Notes under the pieces: generated by a model
What the model was told of the DNA's origin: nothing
Seen by the model: the letters and a program-made list of their open reading frames with translations, nothing else
The model's database searches: none
Made by a program: the position numbers and the translations under genes
Shown here: piece after piece, positions 43,825 to 53,111 of the stretch
How the letters are laid out: every line of letters starts with the position of its first letter
Position numbering within the stretch: position 1 is the first letter of the stretch
Assembly: GCF_028368935.1 (NCBI RefSeq)
Contig: NZ_JAQNDK010000003.1
Coordinates: forward strand, 1,240,001 to 1,304,000
Length of the DNA stretch: 64,000 nucleotides
DNA from: Sorangium aterium
GTDB taxonomy: Bacteria > Myxococcota_A > Polyangia > Polyangiales > Polyangiaceae
Direction: 5' to 3'

Positions 43825-45363
43825 ATGAAGACGTGGAGATGGGCGAGCGTCGTGAGCTCGGTGCTTCTGGTGCAGGGCTGTGCGGAGCTCGACCCGGCGC
43901 CGGGAGAGAGCGTCGCCGTCGCGGAGAGCAGCCTGAACGTCTCGACCTTCCGCTTCATGGAAGGCGGAGAGTTGCCCTATGTGCTCGGCTTCTCGCCCGA
44001 GACCGGCCAGATCCTCGGCGGCGCGCACCAGCTCCTCATCCCTCGAACCGGCGGCCGCGAGGCGATCGACGGCGCCAACCTGCCCTCGCAGCTGCACCCC
44101 GACCTCCGGGGCTCCCTGCTCCAGCTCAACTCGACGCTCCGGGAAGGCGAGGCGCAGTCGACCGCGTTCGCCTCGAACTGGTGGCCGCAGCGGCAGAACG
44201 GGATCGCCGATCGCTGGAACTCGGCCAACAAGAACTACTCCGATCGGACCTCCGACCCGGACAACCTCTCTCCCGCCGAGAAATACGATGTCCTCTTCCA
44301 CCCGGGGCAGATGGAGAGGCTCGGGGGCATCGCCGCGTGGAGCATGGACGACCTCAGGCGGCCTCCGTACCTGCGCAATCCTCCCTATATCCAGCCGGCG
44401 GTGGTCGTGGCCGGCCCGGTCACGCGCTGGGAGCTACAGCATCACGGGCTCTACCAGGGTGTCTATCCGGAGTACTGGTGGGGGCATTGCAACGGGTGGT
44501 CGGCCTATGTCGCCGCCGAGGGGGCCGGGCCGCGCCGCGACGTCCGGGTGAAGCTCTCCGGCTCGACCGTGACCGAGTGCGCCGCGGCGGAGACCGGCTG
44601 CGTGCTGTTCCGCATGGCAGACATCGAGGCGCTCATGAGCGAGCTCTACTTCAGCGACTCGGTGACCTTCTCGGGGCGCCGCTGCGAGACGCGGGCGGAT
44701 CGGACGATGCGCGACGTCTACGGCAGGCCCGTCGACCCCGCCTGCCGCGACCTCAACCCGGCCACGATGCACGTGGCCATGACCGGGCTGCTCGCGGTCG
44801 GAGCCAAGCCGCTCCACGGCGACTCGACCGAGCGACAGAAGCTCATGTTCATCGTCGACCACACCTGGGACGTCGAGGTGTGGAGCTTCCCCGTCAAGCA
44901 GTTCTCGATCGATGTCATCGAGGAGGTGGACGCCCAGCAGGCCGCGCGGCTCCTGTGCGGCGGCGCGTACATGGGCGCCGACTGCTACAATTACCGGTTC
45001 AACCCGAGCGCGACGCGCTTCGTCCGCGTCGCCGCGCGCTTCTGGATGATCTCCGATTCGGTCACCGGCGAGACGCTGCTCACGCCGCCCGAGCAGCGCA
45101 CCGTCCCGCTCTCCGTGTCGGAGCTGCACTATGTGCTCGAGCTCGACGACAACCTCACCATCCTGGGCGGCGAGTGGATCAAGAACCCCTCGATCGTCAA
45201 CGGGATCAACGGCAAGGAGCTCCACCCGGATTATCTCTGGATCCCGGTGCGGGCCCAGGGCACGGGCGAGGACGCCGACGATCTCGGGGGCAGCGAGGAC
45301 AACCCCTACATCTCGTACGCGAAGGTCAAGGCGTTGCTCACGCTCTCGCGGCGGGACGACTGA
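43825..45363 (+). CDS. Secreted lipoprotein, transglutaminase-elicitor-like
   Basis: ATG 43825 gives 512 residues. The signal peptide ends LLVQGCAEL, a probable lipobox. The core resembles the transglutaminase-elicitor family known from Phytophthora cell-wall enzymes and some bacteria: WWGHCNGWSAYVAAEG supplies the likely catalytic Cys in 'GxCxGWS', and MFIVDHTWDVEVWSFPVKQF supplies a His/Asp-type segment with 'EVWxxPV'. If correct it would cross-link proteins or cleave isopeptide-like bonds outside the cell. The match is by remembered motif, so moderate. It follows the sugar-transferase gene by 119 bases on the same strand. Confidence 0.55.
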   Translation: MKTWRWASVVSSVLLVQGCAELDPAPGESVAVAESSLNVSTFRFMEGGELPYVLGFSPETGQILGGAHQLLIPRTGGREAIDGANLPSQLHPDLRGSLLQLNSTLREGEAQSTAFASNWWPQRQNGIADRWNSANKNYSDRTSDPDNLSPAEKYDVLFHPGQMERLGGIAAWSMDDLRRPPYLRNPPYIQPAVVVAGPVTRWELQHHGLYQGVYPEYWWGHCNGWSAYVAAEGAGPRRDVRVKLSGSTVTECAAAETGCVLFRMADIEALMSELYFSDSVTFSGRRCETRADRTMRDVYGRPVDPACRDLNPATMHVAMTGLLAVGAKPLHGDSTERQKLMFIVDHTWDVEVWSFPVKQFSIDVIEEVDAQQAARLLCGGAYMGADCYNYRFNPSATRFVRVAARFWMISDSVTGETLLTPPEQRTVPLSVSELHYVLELDDNLTILGGEWIKNPSIVNGINGKELHPDYLWIPVRAQGTGEDADDLGGSEDNPYISYAKVKALLTLSRRDD

Positions 45364-45458
45364 GGCGCAGCGCCTTACGCGCCACGCCAGAAGCGCCCGG
45401 TCCCGCCAGGAGCGGCGGGCGACCGCGGACGGCGGCGCGGCGGAGATTCAAGAAGCGT

Positions 45459-45535
<77 letters not shown>

Positions 45536-45701
45536 AGACGTCAGCGATACGATCGCTCGGCGAGCGCCGAGCCTGCTTGGCTTTCCTTCCCATGAGCAAG
45601 CTCGCCACGAGCCAGACCTCCTCGCCTGGCCTGCACCGAGCGATGCAAGCCAACCGAGGGAGGCTCAGGCGAGCATCGGCTCAGATGACAGGGAAGAAAG
45701 C

Positions 45702-45778
<77 letters not shown>

Positions 45779-45823
45779 AGACTGACATCACTACAGATCA
45801 CCCAGGCCCCTAAACCCAGGAAG

Positions 45824-45895
45824 TGGGCGGGACAGGGGTCGAACCTGCGACCATCGGCTTGTAAGGCCGACGCTCTGCCGCTGAGCTACCCGCCC
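45824..45895 (-). tRNA. tRNA-Val (TAC)
   Basis: A cloverleaf with acceptor GGGCGGG/CCCGCCC, anticodon loop CTTACAA (TAC), T-arm GCAGG/CCTGT with loop TTCGACC, and discriminator A. The CCA end is not encoded, unlike the two tRNA-Asp genes. It is the first gene of the tRNA operon. Confidence 0.95.
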
Positions 45896-45912
45896 CGTCG
45901 GAGAGGTGCGCG

Positions 45913-45940
45913 ACTGTACTCGCCGAACGGAGTCCGTCAA
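45913..45940 (-). promoter_or_regulatory. Sigma-70-type promoter of the tRNA operon
   Basis: TTGACG and TACAGT are separated by 16 bases on the minus strand, ending 17 bases before the tRNA-Val 5' end. It is the clearest housekeeping promoter in the window and should drive Val-Asp-Asp as one transcript. Confidence 0.7.
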
Positions 45941-46260
45941 GATTTATTTCTCGCGGCCTCCGTCCCTGGCTGATCGAGCCCGCGCCTGCCCCTGGATCTC
46001 CTTGGCTTTCGCCACGCGCCGCGCGCCTGCCGCGCGCCCGTCGCCACGCTCGCGATCCGCGTCCAGGCCTCGCGTCGCTCGTTTGCTGCGATGGCAAGCG
46101 CCGTCACGAACGCCGAACGGACGTGCGAACAGAGCTGCTGAACCGTGTGACAACCTGATTCATCGATACACTTCTGGCGCAAAATTCCCGTGTGTCCGCG
46201 CTACGCTGTGCGTCAGCGGCGCCAGCCGCGCGTAGGCGTAGTGGGAGGAGCAAGCAACGT

Positions 46261-47244
46261 ATGGCGGAGAAGATCGGCATCCTCGTCGGCTGGGAACAGT
46301 CGTTCCCTCAGGCGTTCCTCGAGAGGTGCAACAAGGTGCCCGGCGTCCGGGCGGAGATCGCGAAGCTCGGCGGGACGCCCGAGCGGTTCGAGAGCCCGTA
46401 CCGGGTGCTCATCGACCGGATCAGCCAGGAGGTGAAGCACTACCGCTTCTACCTGAAGGCCGCCGCGCTCGGCGGGGCGTTCGTGATCAACGACCCGTTC
46501 TGGTGGAGCGCGGACGACAAGTTCTTCGGCTACTCGCTGGCGTCGCAGATCGGCATCGCGACGCCGCGCACCGTCATGCTGCCCCAGCGCGACTACATCC
46601 CGGCGATCGTCAAGGAGCGCAGCCTCCGCAACCTCGAGTATCCGCTCAACTGGGAGGCGATCGTCGACTATGTGCGCTTCCCGGCCATCCTCAAGCCCGC
46701 GGACGGCGGCGGGTGGAAGGACGTGTCGGTGGTGCGGAGCCAGGAGGAGCTGCTCGCCGCCTACAACGCCTCGGGGCAGAACGTCATGACCCTGCAGGAG
46801 TTCATCGACTTCGACGACTACGTCCGCTGCATCTGCGTCGGCAAGGATCGCGTCCTCCCGATCCAGTACGACCCCAGGGCGATCGGCCCCACGGGGCTCC
46901 GCGGCTGCTACGTGCAGCACGACAGCGAGCGGTGGCTCCCGAAGGCGCTGCACGACCGCGTCATCGAGGACGCGATCAAGATCAACAAGGCGCTCGGCTA
47001 CGACATGAACTCGATCGAGTTCGCGATCCGCGACGGCGTCCCGTACGCGATCGATTTCACGAACCCGGCGCCGGACATGCACATCGAGCACCTGCGGGAG
47101 CGGTACTTCAACATCGCCGTCGACTGGATGGTCGCGTTCGCCGTGGAGTGCTCGCGGGGCGACCGGCGGACGCGGGACGGCTACGCGTGGTCGAGGCTCG
47201 TCCGGCCCTCCGTGGGCAAAGTTCGGCTCGGGGCCTCGTCATGA
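46261..47244 (+). CDS. ATP-grasp carboxylate ligase-like protein
   Basis: ATG 46261 has GGAGGAG upstream, giving 327 residues. The ATP-grasp fold (RimK-like) is visible in the strand YVRFPAILKPADGGGWKDVS (Lys and Gly-rich ATP loop), LQEFIDFDDYVRCICVG and the metal-site segment DMNSIEFAIRDGVPYAIDFT with NPAPD. These enzymes join a carboxylate to an amine through an acyl-phosphate. Its stop overlaps the start of the GCS2-family gene (ATGA, 47241-47244), so translation is likely coupled and the two may act in one pathway. Confidence 0.85.
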   Translation: MAEKIGILVGWEQSFPQAFLERCNKVPGVRAEIAKLGGTPERFESPYRVLIDRISQEVKHYRFYLKAAALGGAFVINDPFWWSADDKFFGYSLASQIGIATPRTVMLPQRDYIPAIVKERSLRNLEYPLNWEAIVDYVRFPAILKPADGGGWKDVSVVRSQEELLAAYNASGQNVMTLQEFIDFDDYVRCICVGKDRVLPIQYDPRAIGPTGLRGCYVQHDSERWLPKALHDRVIEDAIKINKALGYDMNSIEFAIRDGVPYAIDFTNPAPDMHIEHLRERYFNIAVDWMVAFAVECSRGDRRTRDGYAWSRLVRPSVGKVRLGASS

Positions 47245-48368
47245 CCGACGTCGAGGGGCTCCTCGACGGCCAGTTCACGCTGGGCATCGAGGAGGAGTTC
47301 CAGATCGTCGACGCGGAGACGCGCGAGCTGCGGTCGTACGTGAGCCAGCTGCTCGAGGGGGGGCCGGGCCACGAGCTGCTGCGCGGCCGGGCCCGCCCCG
47401 AGATGCACCAGTCGGTCGTGGAGACGGGCACGGGCGTCTGCCGGGACATCCGGCAGGCGAGGGGAGAGCTCGCCGAGCTGCGCGGCAGCCTGAACACGCT
47501 CGCGCGGCGAGGGGGGATGCGGATCGTCGCGGCCGGGACGCACCCGTTCAGCGACTGGAAGAAGCAGGACATCACCGACGGCGAGCGCTACCGGTGCATC
47601 GTGGAGGACCTGCAGGACGTCGCCCGCGCCAACCTCATCTTCGGGCTGCACGTCCACGTCGGCGTCAAGGACCGCGAGGTGGCGATGGCCCTCGCGAACC
47701 AGATCCGCTACTTCCTGCCGCACATCCTCGCGCTCTCCACGAGCTCGCCGTTCTGGCTCGGCCGCCCCTCGGGGCTGAAGAGCACGCGCAGCGAGATCTT
47801 CAAGCGCTTCCCGCGTACCGGGATCCCGGGGCCCTTCGAGTCGTACGGCCACTTCCAGCGCTTCGTCGACCTGCTCGTGAAGACGGGCTGCATCGACAAC
47901 GCGAAGAAGATCTGGTGGGACGTCCGCACGCACCCGTTCTTCGACACGGTCGAGGTCAGGATCTGCGACATGACCACGCGCCTCGACGACACCGTGGCGC
48001 TGGCCGCGCTCGTCCAGGCGGTCATGGGCAAGCTCTATCTGCTCTACCGGCGCAACCTCGGGTTCCGCGAGTACCGGCAGGAGCTCATCGAGGAGAACAA
48101 GTGGCGCGCCGTGCGCTACGGCCTCGACGGGCAGCTCATCGACTTCGGGAAGCAGGAGCAGGTCCCCGTCCGCCACCTCGTCGGCGAGCTCCTCGAGTTC
48201 GTGCAAGAGTCGGCGGAGATCTTCGGGTCGCAGGGCGAGCTCGAGCGGATCCGGGCGATCCTCCGCGACGGGACGAGCGCGGATCGCCAGCTCACGGTCT
48301 ACGCCAGGACGAAGAGCTTCCACGCCGTGGTCGACGACCTGATCGAGCAGTCGAGCCTCGGGCTGTAA
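47241..48368 (+). CDS. GCS2-family carboxylate-amine ligase (YbdK-like)
   Basis: A 375-residue protein. The glutamate-cysteine ligase family 2 motifs are present: LGIEEEFQIVDAETREL, PEMHQSVVETGTGVC, AAGTHPFSDW, LHVHVGVKDRE, FKRFPRTGIPGPF and VEVRICDMTTRLDDTVA. The length equals E. coli YbdK, which has weak glutamate-cysteine ligase activity. The acceptor amine is unknown here. It starts inside the stop of the ATP-grasp gene. Together they could build a small peptide-like metabolite or modify a carrier. A glutathione-type role is possible, but no glutathione synthetase is visible nearby. Confidence 0.9.
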   Translation: MTDVEGLLDGQFTLGIEEEFQIVDAETRELRSYVSQLLEGGPGHELLRGRARPEMHQSVVETGTGVCRDIRQARGELAELRGSLNTLARRGGMRIVAAGTHPFSDWKKQDITDGERYRCIVEDLQDVARANLIFGLHVHVGVKDREVAMALANQIRYFLPHILALSTSSPFWLGRPSGLKSTRSEIFKRFPRTGIPGPFESYGHFQRFVDLLVKTGCIDNAKKIWWDVRTHPFFDTVEVRICDMTTRLDDTVALAALVQAVMGKLYLLYRRNLGFREYRQELIEENKWRAVRYGLDGQLIDFGKQEQVPVRHLVGELLEFVQESAEIFGSQGELERIRAILRDGTSADRQLTVYARTKSFHAVVDDLIEQSSLGL

Positions 48369-48521
48369 GGCCCCGAGCGGCCCGGCGGCGGAGGCCGCCG
48401 CGGGGATGCCGCGCGCCGGGGGGAGCCATCCTCCCGGCCGCGGGCGGCTCCGGCGGAGGCGCTCGGCGGGGCAGGGGCGGCGGGACGCACCGCCAGGCGG
48501 CCGCCGGCCGAGGCGGCCGCC

Positions 48522-49370
48522 GTGCGAGAATTTCTGCTCGCGCGCCGGCTCTGCTACCGTGCGGCCGTGGGAAACGCTCCGCATCGCTGCGTCGCAGCTC
48601 TCTCGGTGGGCTGTCTGCTCGCGCTGTCCGCCGCCGCGGGCGCCGCGGGTTGCGCGTCGACCGAGTACGTCAACGAAGGTCCTGGGCAGCCGACGCCGCG
48701 GGCCTCCGGCTCGCTGCCTCCCGGATCGGTGGGCGCCTGCAAGCAGCCGTTCACGAAGCGGCCGCCCATCGTGAGCGAGGAGCTCTGGGCGCACGCGAAG
48801 CCGTGCACGCCGCGCACGCCGCCCTCGACCATCCGGCTCGGCTACGCGAAGGACGGCTCCGCGGGCGCCGATCCGGAGGCGGAGCAGCTGGTCGAGAAGG
48901 TGCTGGCGGCGCTCGCCGAAGGGACGAAGCCCGACGGCGGCAACAACCAGGTCACGAGCGCGATCCGCGCGGTGCGGTCCTACGCGGCGAGGAAGGACGA
49001 GCTGCGCGCCCGGATCGCGCGGGACTCCGCCTCGGATCAGGCGTGCGACGTGACCTACCTGCTCAACACGATGTCCGCCGCGCGGAGCAAGCTGTCCGGA
49101 GGCGACGCCTGCACCGCGGAGGTGTTCGACCCGGAGACGCGCGCCGACGCGTGCCTCTTCGACGCGAAGCGGCCCGAGGGGCTCTGGCTGTCGAGCGGCT
49201 GGTCCTGCATGACGTTCACCGGGGAGCTCGGGAACGAGGCGTCCTGCCATCAGCTCTGCGGTTACGACGACTACTGCGCGCGGCAGGTGTACTGCGCGGC
49301 GGGCGACGTCAACCTGCTGCTCTGCGCGCTCGGCGTCTGCCTGCCGGAGCCGTCCGCCGGCATCAAGTGA
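48522..49370 (+). CDS. Cys-rich lipoprotein, unknown
   Basis: A GTG start at 48522 gives 282 residues. The signal peptide ends AAGCAS, a good lipobox. The mature region begins with a Pro/Gly/Ser linker, then a predominantly helical part with about a dozen cysteines (KPCTPRTP, DQACDVTYLL, ADACLFDAK, LCGYDDYCARQVYCAAG) that may be disulfide-bonded. No family is recognised. It follows the ligase pair but has its own non-coding leader of about 150 bases. Confidence 0.6.
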   Translation: MREFLLARRLCYRAAVGNAPHRCVAALSVGCLLALSAAAGAAGCASTEYVNEGPGQPTPRASGSLPPGSVGACKQPFTKRPPIVSEELWAHAKPCTPRTPPSTIRLGYAKDGSAGADPEAEQLVEKVLAALAEGTKPDGGNNQVTSAIRAVRSYAARKDELRARIARDSASDQACDVTYLLNTMSAARSKLSGGDACTAEVFDPETRADACLFDAKRPEGLWLSSGWSCMTFTGELGNEASCHQLCGYDDYCARQVYCAAGDVNLLLCALGVCLPEPSAGIK

Positions 49371-49421
49371 CGGTCGCGCGGCCGTGCGGAGCTGGTCGGC
49401 GCTAGTCCGCGCTAATCGGCG

Positions 49422-50858
49422 CTAATCGGCCAGCAGCGCGCTCAGCCGCTCGAGGATGCCGCGGAGCAGCTCGCGCGCGCCGCGGAGCAGCGCGCGCACG
49501 TCGCGAAGGGCGTCGTGGACCTCGCCGGGCACGGGCAGGAGGCCCGCGCGGGCGGCGAGCGCCGCCCCCGAGACGAGCAGCAGGACCACCACCAAGGCCA
49601 GGAAGATGCGTCGGGGCCACCGCCGCCGTCGGCGGGGCGCCGGCGTCATCAGGGCCGGAGGCGCGGACTTGACCGGCAGCTTGCGGCTGGACGGTGGCGG
49701 CGGGAAGGAGGACTTGGGCGGCGGCTCGTCGAGAGAGACGGGGAGGATGCCGGCGAACGTGGCGGGGAGCGGCGTGTTCCCGGCGGGCGGCCGCTTGCTG
49801 CTGCGCGGCTCGCCTCGCCGCCCGGACGTGGAGCGGGGCTCCCCCCGCGCCGACAAGCGGCTGTCCGCGAGCTGGATCGCCGTCGCGAGCTTCTTCCGGC
49901 GCTCGGCCACGGCGTCCCCGAGCGCCTCGCGGACGAAGCGGCCGACGTCGCCCTCCGTCACCGGGGCGCCGAGAGAGATCGCGATCTGGTCGAGCGTTCG
50001 CTGGAACGACGCGCAGTCGCTCCAGCGGTCCGCCGGATCCTTGGCCAGCGCGCGCTCGATCGCCAGCGCGAGATCGAAGGGGATGTCCGGCACGAGCTCG
50101 CGGATGGGGACGGGGGCGAAGCGAATGATGTTCTCCATCGTCTTCGCGTCCGTCTTGCCGCGGAACGGGTGGTAGCCGCTGAGGGTCGTGTAGAGGAGGA
50201 CCCCGAGCGAGAAGATGTCGGCGCGCCGATCGACCTTGCCCGACGTGAGCTGCTCCGGCGAGAGGTACGGGATCTTGCCCTTGAGCTGGCCGGCGACGTG
50301 CGTCTCGTGCAGGCGGCCCGTGGCCTTGGCGACGCCGAAGTCGACGATCTTCACGATGCCGTCGAACGACACCATCACGTTCTGCGGGGAGATGTCGCGG
50401 TGCACGAGGTCGACGAGCCTGCCCTCGTCGTCGCGCAGCTCGTGCGCGGCGTGCAGGCCGGCGCAGATGCTCGAGGCGATGCGCAGGAGGATCGGCAGGG
50501 GGACGCCGACGCCCCCGGTCGATTTCACCTGCTTGTTCAGCGTGGCGATCGTGTCCCCGTCGACCCACTCCATCACGATGTAGAGCACGCCGTTCTCGTC
50601 GCCGAGCTCGACGATCTCGACCGCGTGGGGGTGCCGGATGCGGGACGCGAGGCGCGCCTCGTCGAGGAACATCGCCTCGAAGGCGGGGTCGTCGCCGAAC
50701 TCCGGCAGCATCGTCTTGATGGCGACGATCTTCTGGAAGCCGCGGGATCCTACGAGGCGCGCCGCCCAGACGGCCGCCATCCCTCCGCGGGCGACCGGCA
50801 TGAGGAGCTCGTAGCGGCCCAGCGTGTCTCCAGGCTTGAGGTCCGACAGGATCTGCAC
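49422..50858 (-). CDS. Transmembrane Ser/Thr protein kinase
   Basis: A 478-residue protein starting at GTG 50858. Kinase motifs are complete: MPVARGGMAAVWAA loop, Lys48 in VAIKTM, HRDISPQN (Asp155), IVDFGVAK (Asp173) and KIPYLSPEQLTSGKVDRRAD. A basic Pro/Ser-rich linker (~320-420) leads to one membrane helix (RRIFLALVVVLLLVSGAALA, ~430-450) and a short helical tail outside. HRDIS rather than HRDIK is common in myxobacterial kinases and keeps the catalytic Asp. No extracellular sensor domain is present, so signals may come through partner proteins. Divergent from the TPR-like gene at 51348 across a repeat-bearing region. Confidence 0.9.
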   Translation of the reverse strand: MQILSDLKPGDTLGRYELLMPVARGGMAAVWAARLVGSRGFQKIVAIKTMLPEFGDDPAFEAMFLDEARLASRIRHPHAVEIVELGDENGVLYIVMEWVDGDTIATLNKQVKSTGGVGVPLPILLRIASSICAGLHAAHELRDDEGRLVDLVHRDISPQNVMVSFDGIVKIVDFGVAKATGRLHETHVAGQLKGKIPYLSPEQLTSGKVDRRADIFSLGVLLYTTLSGYHPFRGKTDAKTMENIIRFAPVPIRELVPDIPFDLALAIERALAKDPADRWSDCASFQRTLDQIAISLGAPVTEGDVGRFVREALGDAVAERRKKLATAIQLADSRLSARGEPRSTSGRRGEPRSSKRPPAGNTPLPATFAGILPVSLDEPPPKSSFPPPPSSRKLPVKSAPPALMTPAPRRRRRWPRRIFLALVVVLLLVSGAALAARAGLLPVPGEVHDALRDVRALLRGARELLRGILERLSALLAD

Positions 50859-51156
50859 GCGGTGGTCGTCCTACTGGATGGGGAGGCGGAGTTTGGAGGG
50901 GTAGGGATCGAGTGCCGCCGTTACGTTCGTGGAGGCCCGTAGCCTCGACGTCTGCCGGAGCGACGCAGCGCCATCGCGCCTGCACGTCACGAAGGAGGTC
51001 CCGCAAAGCCAGGGTGCCACGAAGCGTATACGGACCTCAAGCTCGGGGGCGAAGGCGCATCGGATGGACGCATCGCAGCGGAGGGTAGGCGAGCGCGGCC
51101 CGAAGAGAGAGCGCGGCGAGCGCGGCCAGGGCGATCGATGTGACGCGCGAGGAGAT

Positions 51157-51206
51157 CGGAACGGATGCGAAGCGGTGCGAAGCGATGGGAACCGATGGGA
51201 ACCGAG
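51157..51206. repeat. Five 10-bp periodic units
   Basis: Abutting 10-bp units CGGAACGGAT, GCGAAGCGGT, GCGAAGCGAT, GGGAACCGAT and GGGAACCGAG. The period is close to one DNA helical turn, so all units face the same side. It lies in the divergent promoter region between the kinase gene (49422-50858) and the gene at 51348. Confidence 0.7.
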
Positions 51207-51230
51207 CGCCGCGAAAGGGAATGATTCGTT

Positions 51231-51278
51231 GCGTGTAAAGACGCGTGTAAAAGTGCGCGTAAAGGTGCGAAAAGTGCG
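51231..51278. repeat. Three to four 12-bp periodic units
   Basis: GCGTGTAAAGAC, GCGTGTAAAAGT, GCGCGTAAAGGT and a diverged fourth unit follow one another. They are more AT-rich than the surroundings and end about 70 bases before the start codon at 51348. Confidence 0.7.
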
Positions 51279-51347
51279 CCAGCTCGCGTTGAAGACGCGG
51301 GCGCTGGAGTCGTGATACACGGTGAGCGACCTGCTCGACGAGGCCTC

Positions 51348-53039
51348 ATGGAAGCCAATTTGCGCCCGATCCCGCCGCCGCACGACGAAGACAACGAAGA
51401 CGTGCACTGGGCGCTGTCGACCGCGACCGCGCTGTGGGGGCGCGGGGAGCGTGACGAGGCCCTGAAATGGCTGCGCCGCGCCGCGGAGCAGGCCTCGGAT
51501 GCCAACGCCGACCTGCGCGCCCTCGAGCTCTTCAAGGCCGCCGCGGAGGTAGCGCAGAAGATCGCGGCGCTCGACGCGGACACGGCCACGGCCTCGCAGC
51601 CCCCGACCGCGAGCGCGCCGCCGAACGCGGCCTTGAGCGCGCCTCCCCAGGGGTCCGGCGCTCCTGCCGCAACGGCGAGCGCGCCGCCGCCCAGGCCGAG
51701 CGCGCCGGGGGCACCGGCGAGACCGTCGCGTCCGCCGGGCGCGGAGGCAGGGCGAGCCGAGCGCGGCGGCGCGGGCACGAGCGCGCCGCCCGCCGCGATG
51801 CGGGCGCCTTCGGTCCGCGCGCCTGCCGGCGATGCGCCGACAGGGCCGCTCGCCTCCGCGGTGGCGACGTTCCGCGACGGAGCCGTGCCCAGGCCCGCGG
51901 CGGGGGTGGGCCGGCCGTCGTCGGTGGTGCCGGGGCGCGCCCCTGCGCCGGTGAGCGCAGCGGCGCTGCGCGAGGTGACCCCGACGCAGCTGTCGCCCGC
52001 GGCCCGCGCGCCCAGCCACGCGCCAGGGCTCCCTGCGCGCCCCGGCGCGGCGACGAAGACCGGCGCCCCGCCGGGTGCAGCTGCCTCGACGGCCGCATCG
52101 CCGGGCCGCGCTGTCCCGGCGAACGCGCGTGCGATCACCGGCTTCGCGGCGTCGCCCCACGGGAGGGTGTCGTCGACGACCGCGGTGACCGAGGAGGTCC
52201 CGGTGGTCAGGCTCCCGGCCGCGGGCGCGTTCGCTGGCCAGGAGCCAGGGCAGGGCGCGTCGGAAGCGGCGCGCGAGAGTGACAGTGGGGAGCAGCCGGC
52301 CGACGCGGATCCTCCGGCCGATCAGCGCGCCACGGTGCCGACGCCGACGGCCATGGCCGCGGCGCTGGCGCGGCGGCCGGCGGTCCCGCTCGGCGCGGGC
52401 TCTTCGCAGGAGGCGACCGAGCGGCGCCCGGGGCTCTGGCCGAGCACGGACGAGGAGGGCACCGCGCGCCGCCCCCTGACCCCGCAGGAGCAGCGGGTGC
52501 TGATGGAGCTCCGGATCGAGGACCTGGACGAGGAGACGCCGATGCTCGCCCTGGAGCAGCTGGCGGGCGACGGCAAGGCGCCCGCTGCCGCACCGGAGGC
52601 GGGTCCCGCGTCCGATGACCGCGCCGACTGGACCGAGGCCGAGCCGGATGAAGCCGACGCTGGCATCGCGTCTGCGGATCAGCAGGGAGACGGGGAGCCC
52701 TCGGACGCGGTGCAGGGCCGGGGCGCGGAGGGGGCGGCGTCCTGGTCGCAGGGAGCTCCGACGGACGATCGTGGGGGCTCGTCGGAGGACTCGTCGTGGA
52801 GCGATCCGCCGTACGAAGGGGAATGGCAGGCACCGCCGCCGCGGCTGCCCGCGTCGCAGATCGAGCCGCTGCCGGCGCTGCGGATCGCGGTGATCGGCAT
52901 CTCGAGCGCCGGGGAGCTCCGGCTCGTTCCGATGGACGGAAGGAACGCTCCGCCACGGGGCGCGGCGCTCGGGATCCTCGTCCCGTTGAGCCCCGGGGAC
53001 GGCGAGACGATCGCGCGGCTGCTCCAGCTGCGCAGCTGA
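51348..53039 (+). CDS. Large Pro/Ala-rich protein with N-terminal TPR-like helices
   Basis: ATG 51348 gives 563 residues. Residues ~15-75 form TPR-like helices (VHWALSTATALWGRGERDEA, LKWLRRAAEQASDANADLRA, LELFKAAAEVAQKI). About 350 residues of Ala/Pro/Gly-rich disordered sequence with acidic patches follow. A compact C-terminal segment (LRIAVIGISSAGELRLVPMD ... ARLLQLRS) ends the protein. No signal peptide. The layout suggests a scaffold. Its position opposite a Ser/Thr kinase, with many Ser/Thr residues in the linker, makes a kinase-substrate role plausible, but that is inference. Confidence 0.55.
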   Translation: MEANLRPIPPPHDEDNEDVHWALSTATALWGRGERDEALKWLRRAAEQASDANADLRALELFKAAAEVAQKIAALDADTATASQPPTASAPPNAALSAPPQGSGAPAATASAPPPRPSAPGAPARPSRPPGAEAGRAERGGAGTSAPPAAMRAPSVRAPAGDAPTGPLASAVATFRDGAVPRPAAGVGRPSSVVPGRAPAPVSAAALREVTPTQLSPAARAPSHAPGLPARPGAATKTGAPPGAAASTAASPGRAVPANARAITGFAASPHGRVSSTTAVTEEVPVVRLPAAGAFAGQEPGQGASEAARESDSGEQPADADPPADQRATVPTPTAMAAALARRPAVPLGAGSSQEATERRPGLWPSTDEEGTARRPLTPQEQRVLMELRIEDLDEETPMLALEQLAGDGKAPAAAPEAGPASDDRADWTEAEPDEADAGIASADQQGDGEPSDAVQGRGAEGAASWSQGAPTDDRGGSSEDSSWSDPPYEGEWQAPPPRLPASQIEPLPALRIAVIGISSAGELRLVPMDGRNAPPRGAALGILVPLSPGDGETIARLLQLRS

Positions 53040-53111
53040 GCTGCCGCGGCGCCGCGCGTGCACGTTCGGCAAGAAGTGGGGCATCCCGCGCATCGGCGAT
53101 AGCCTCGGGGG

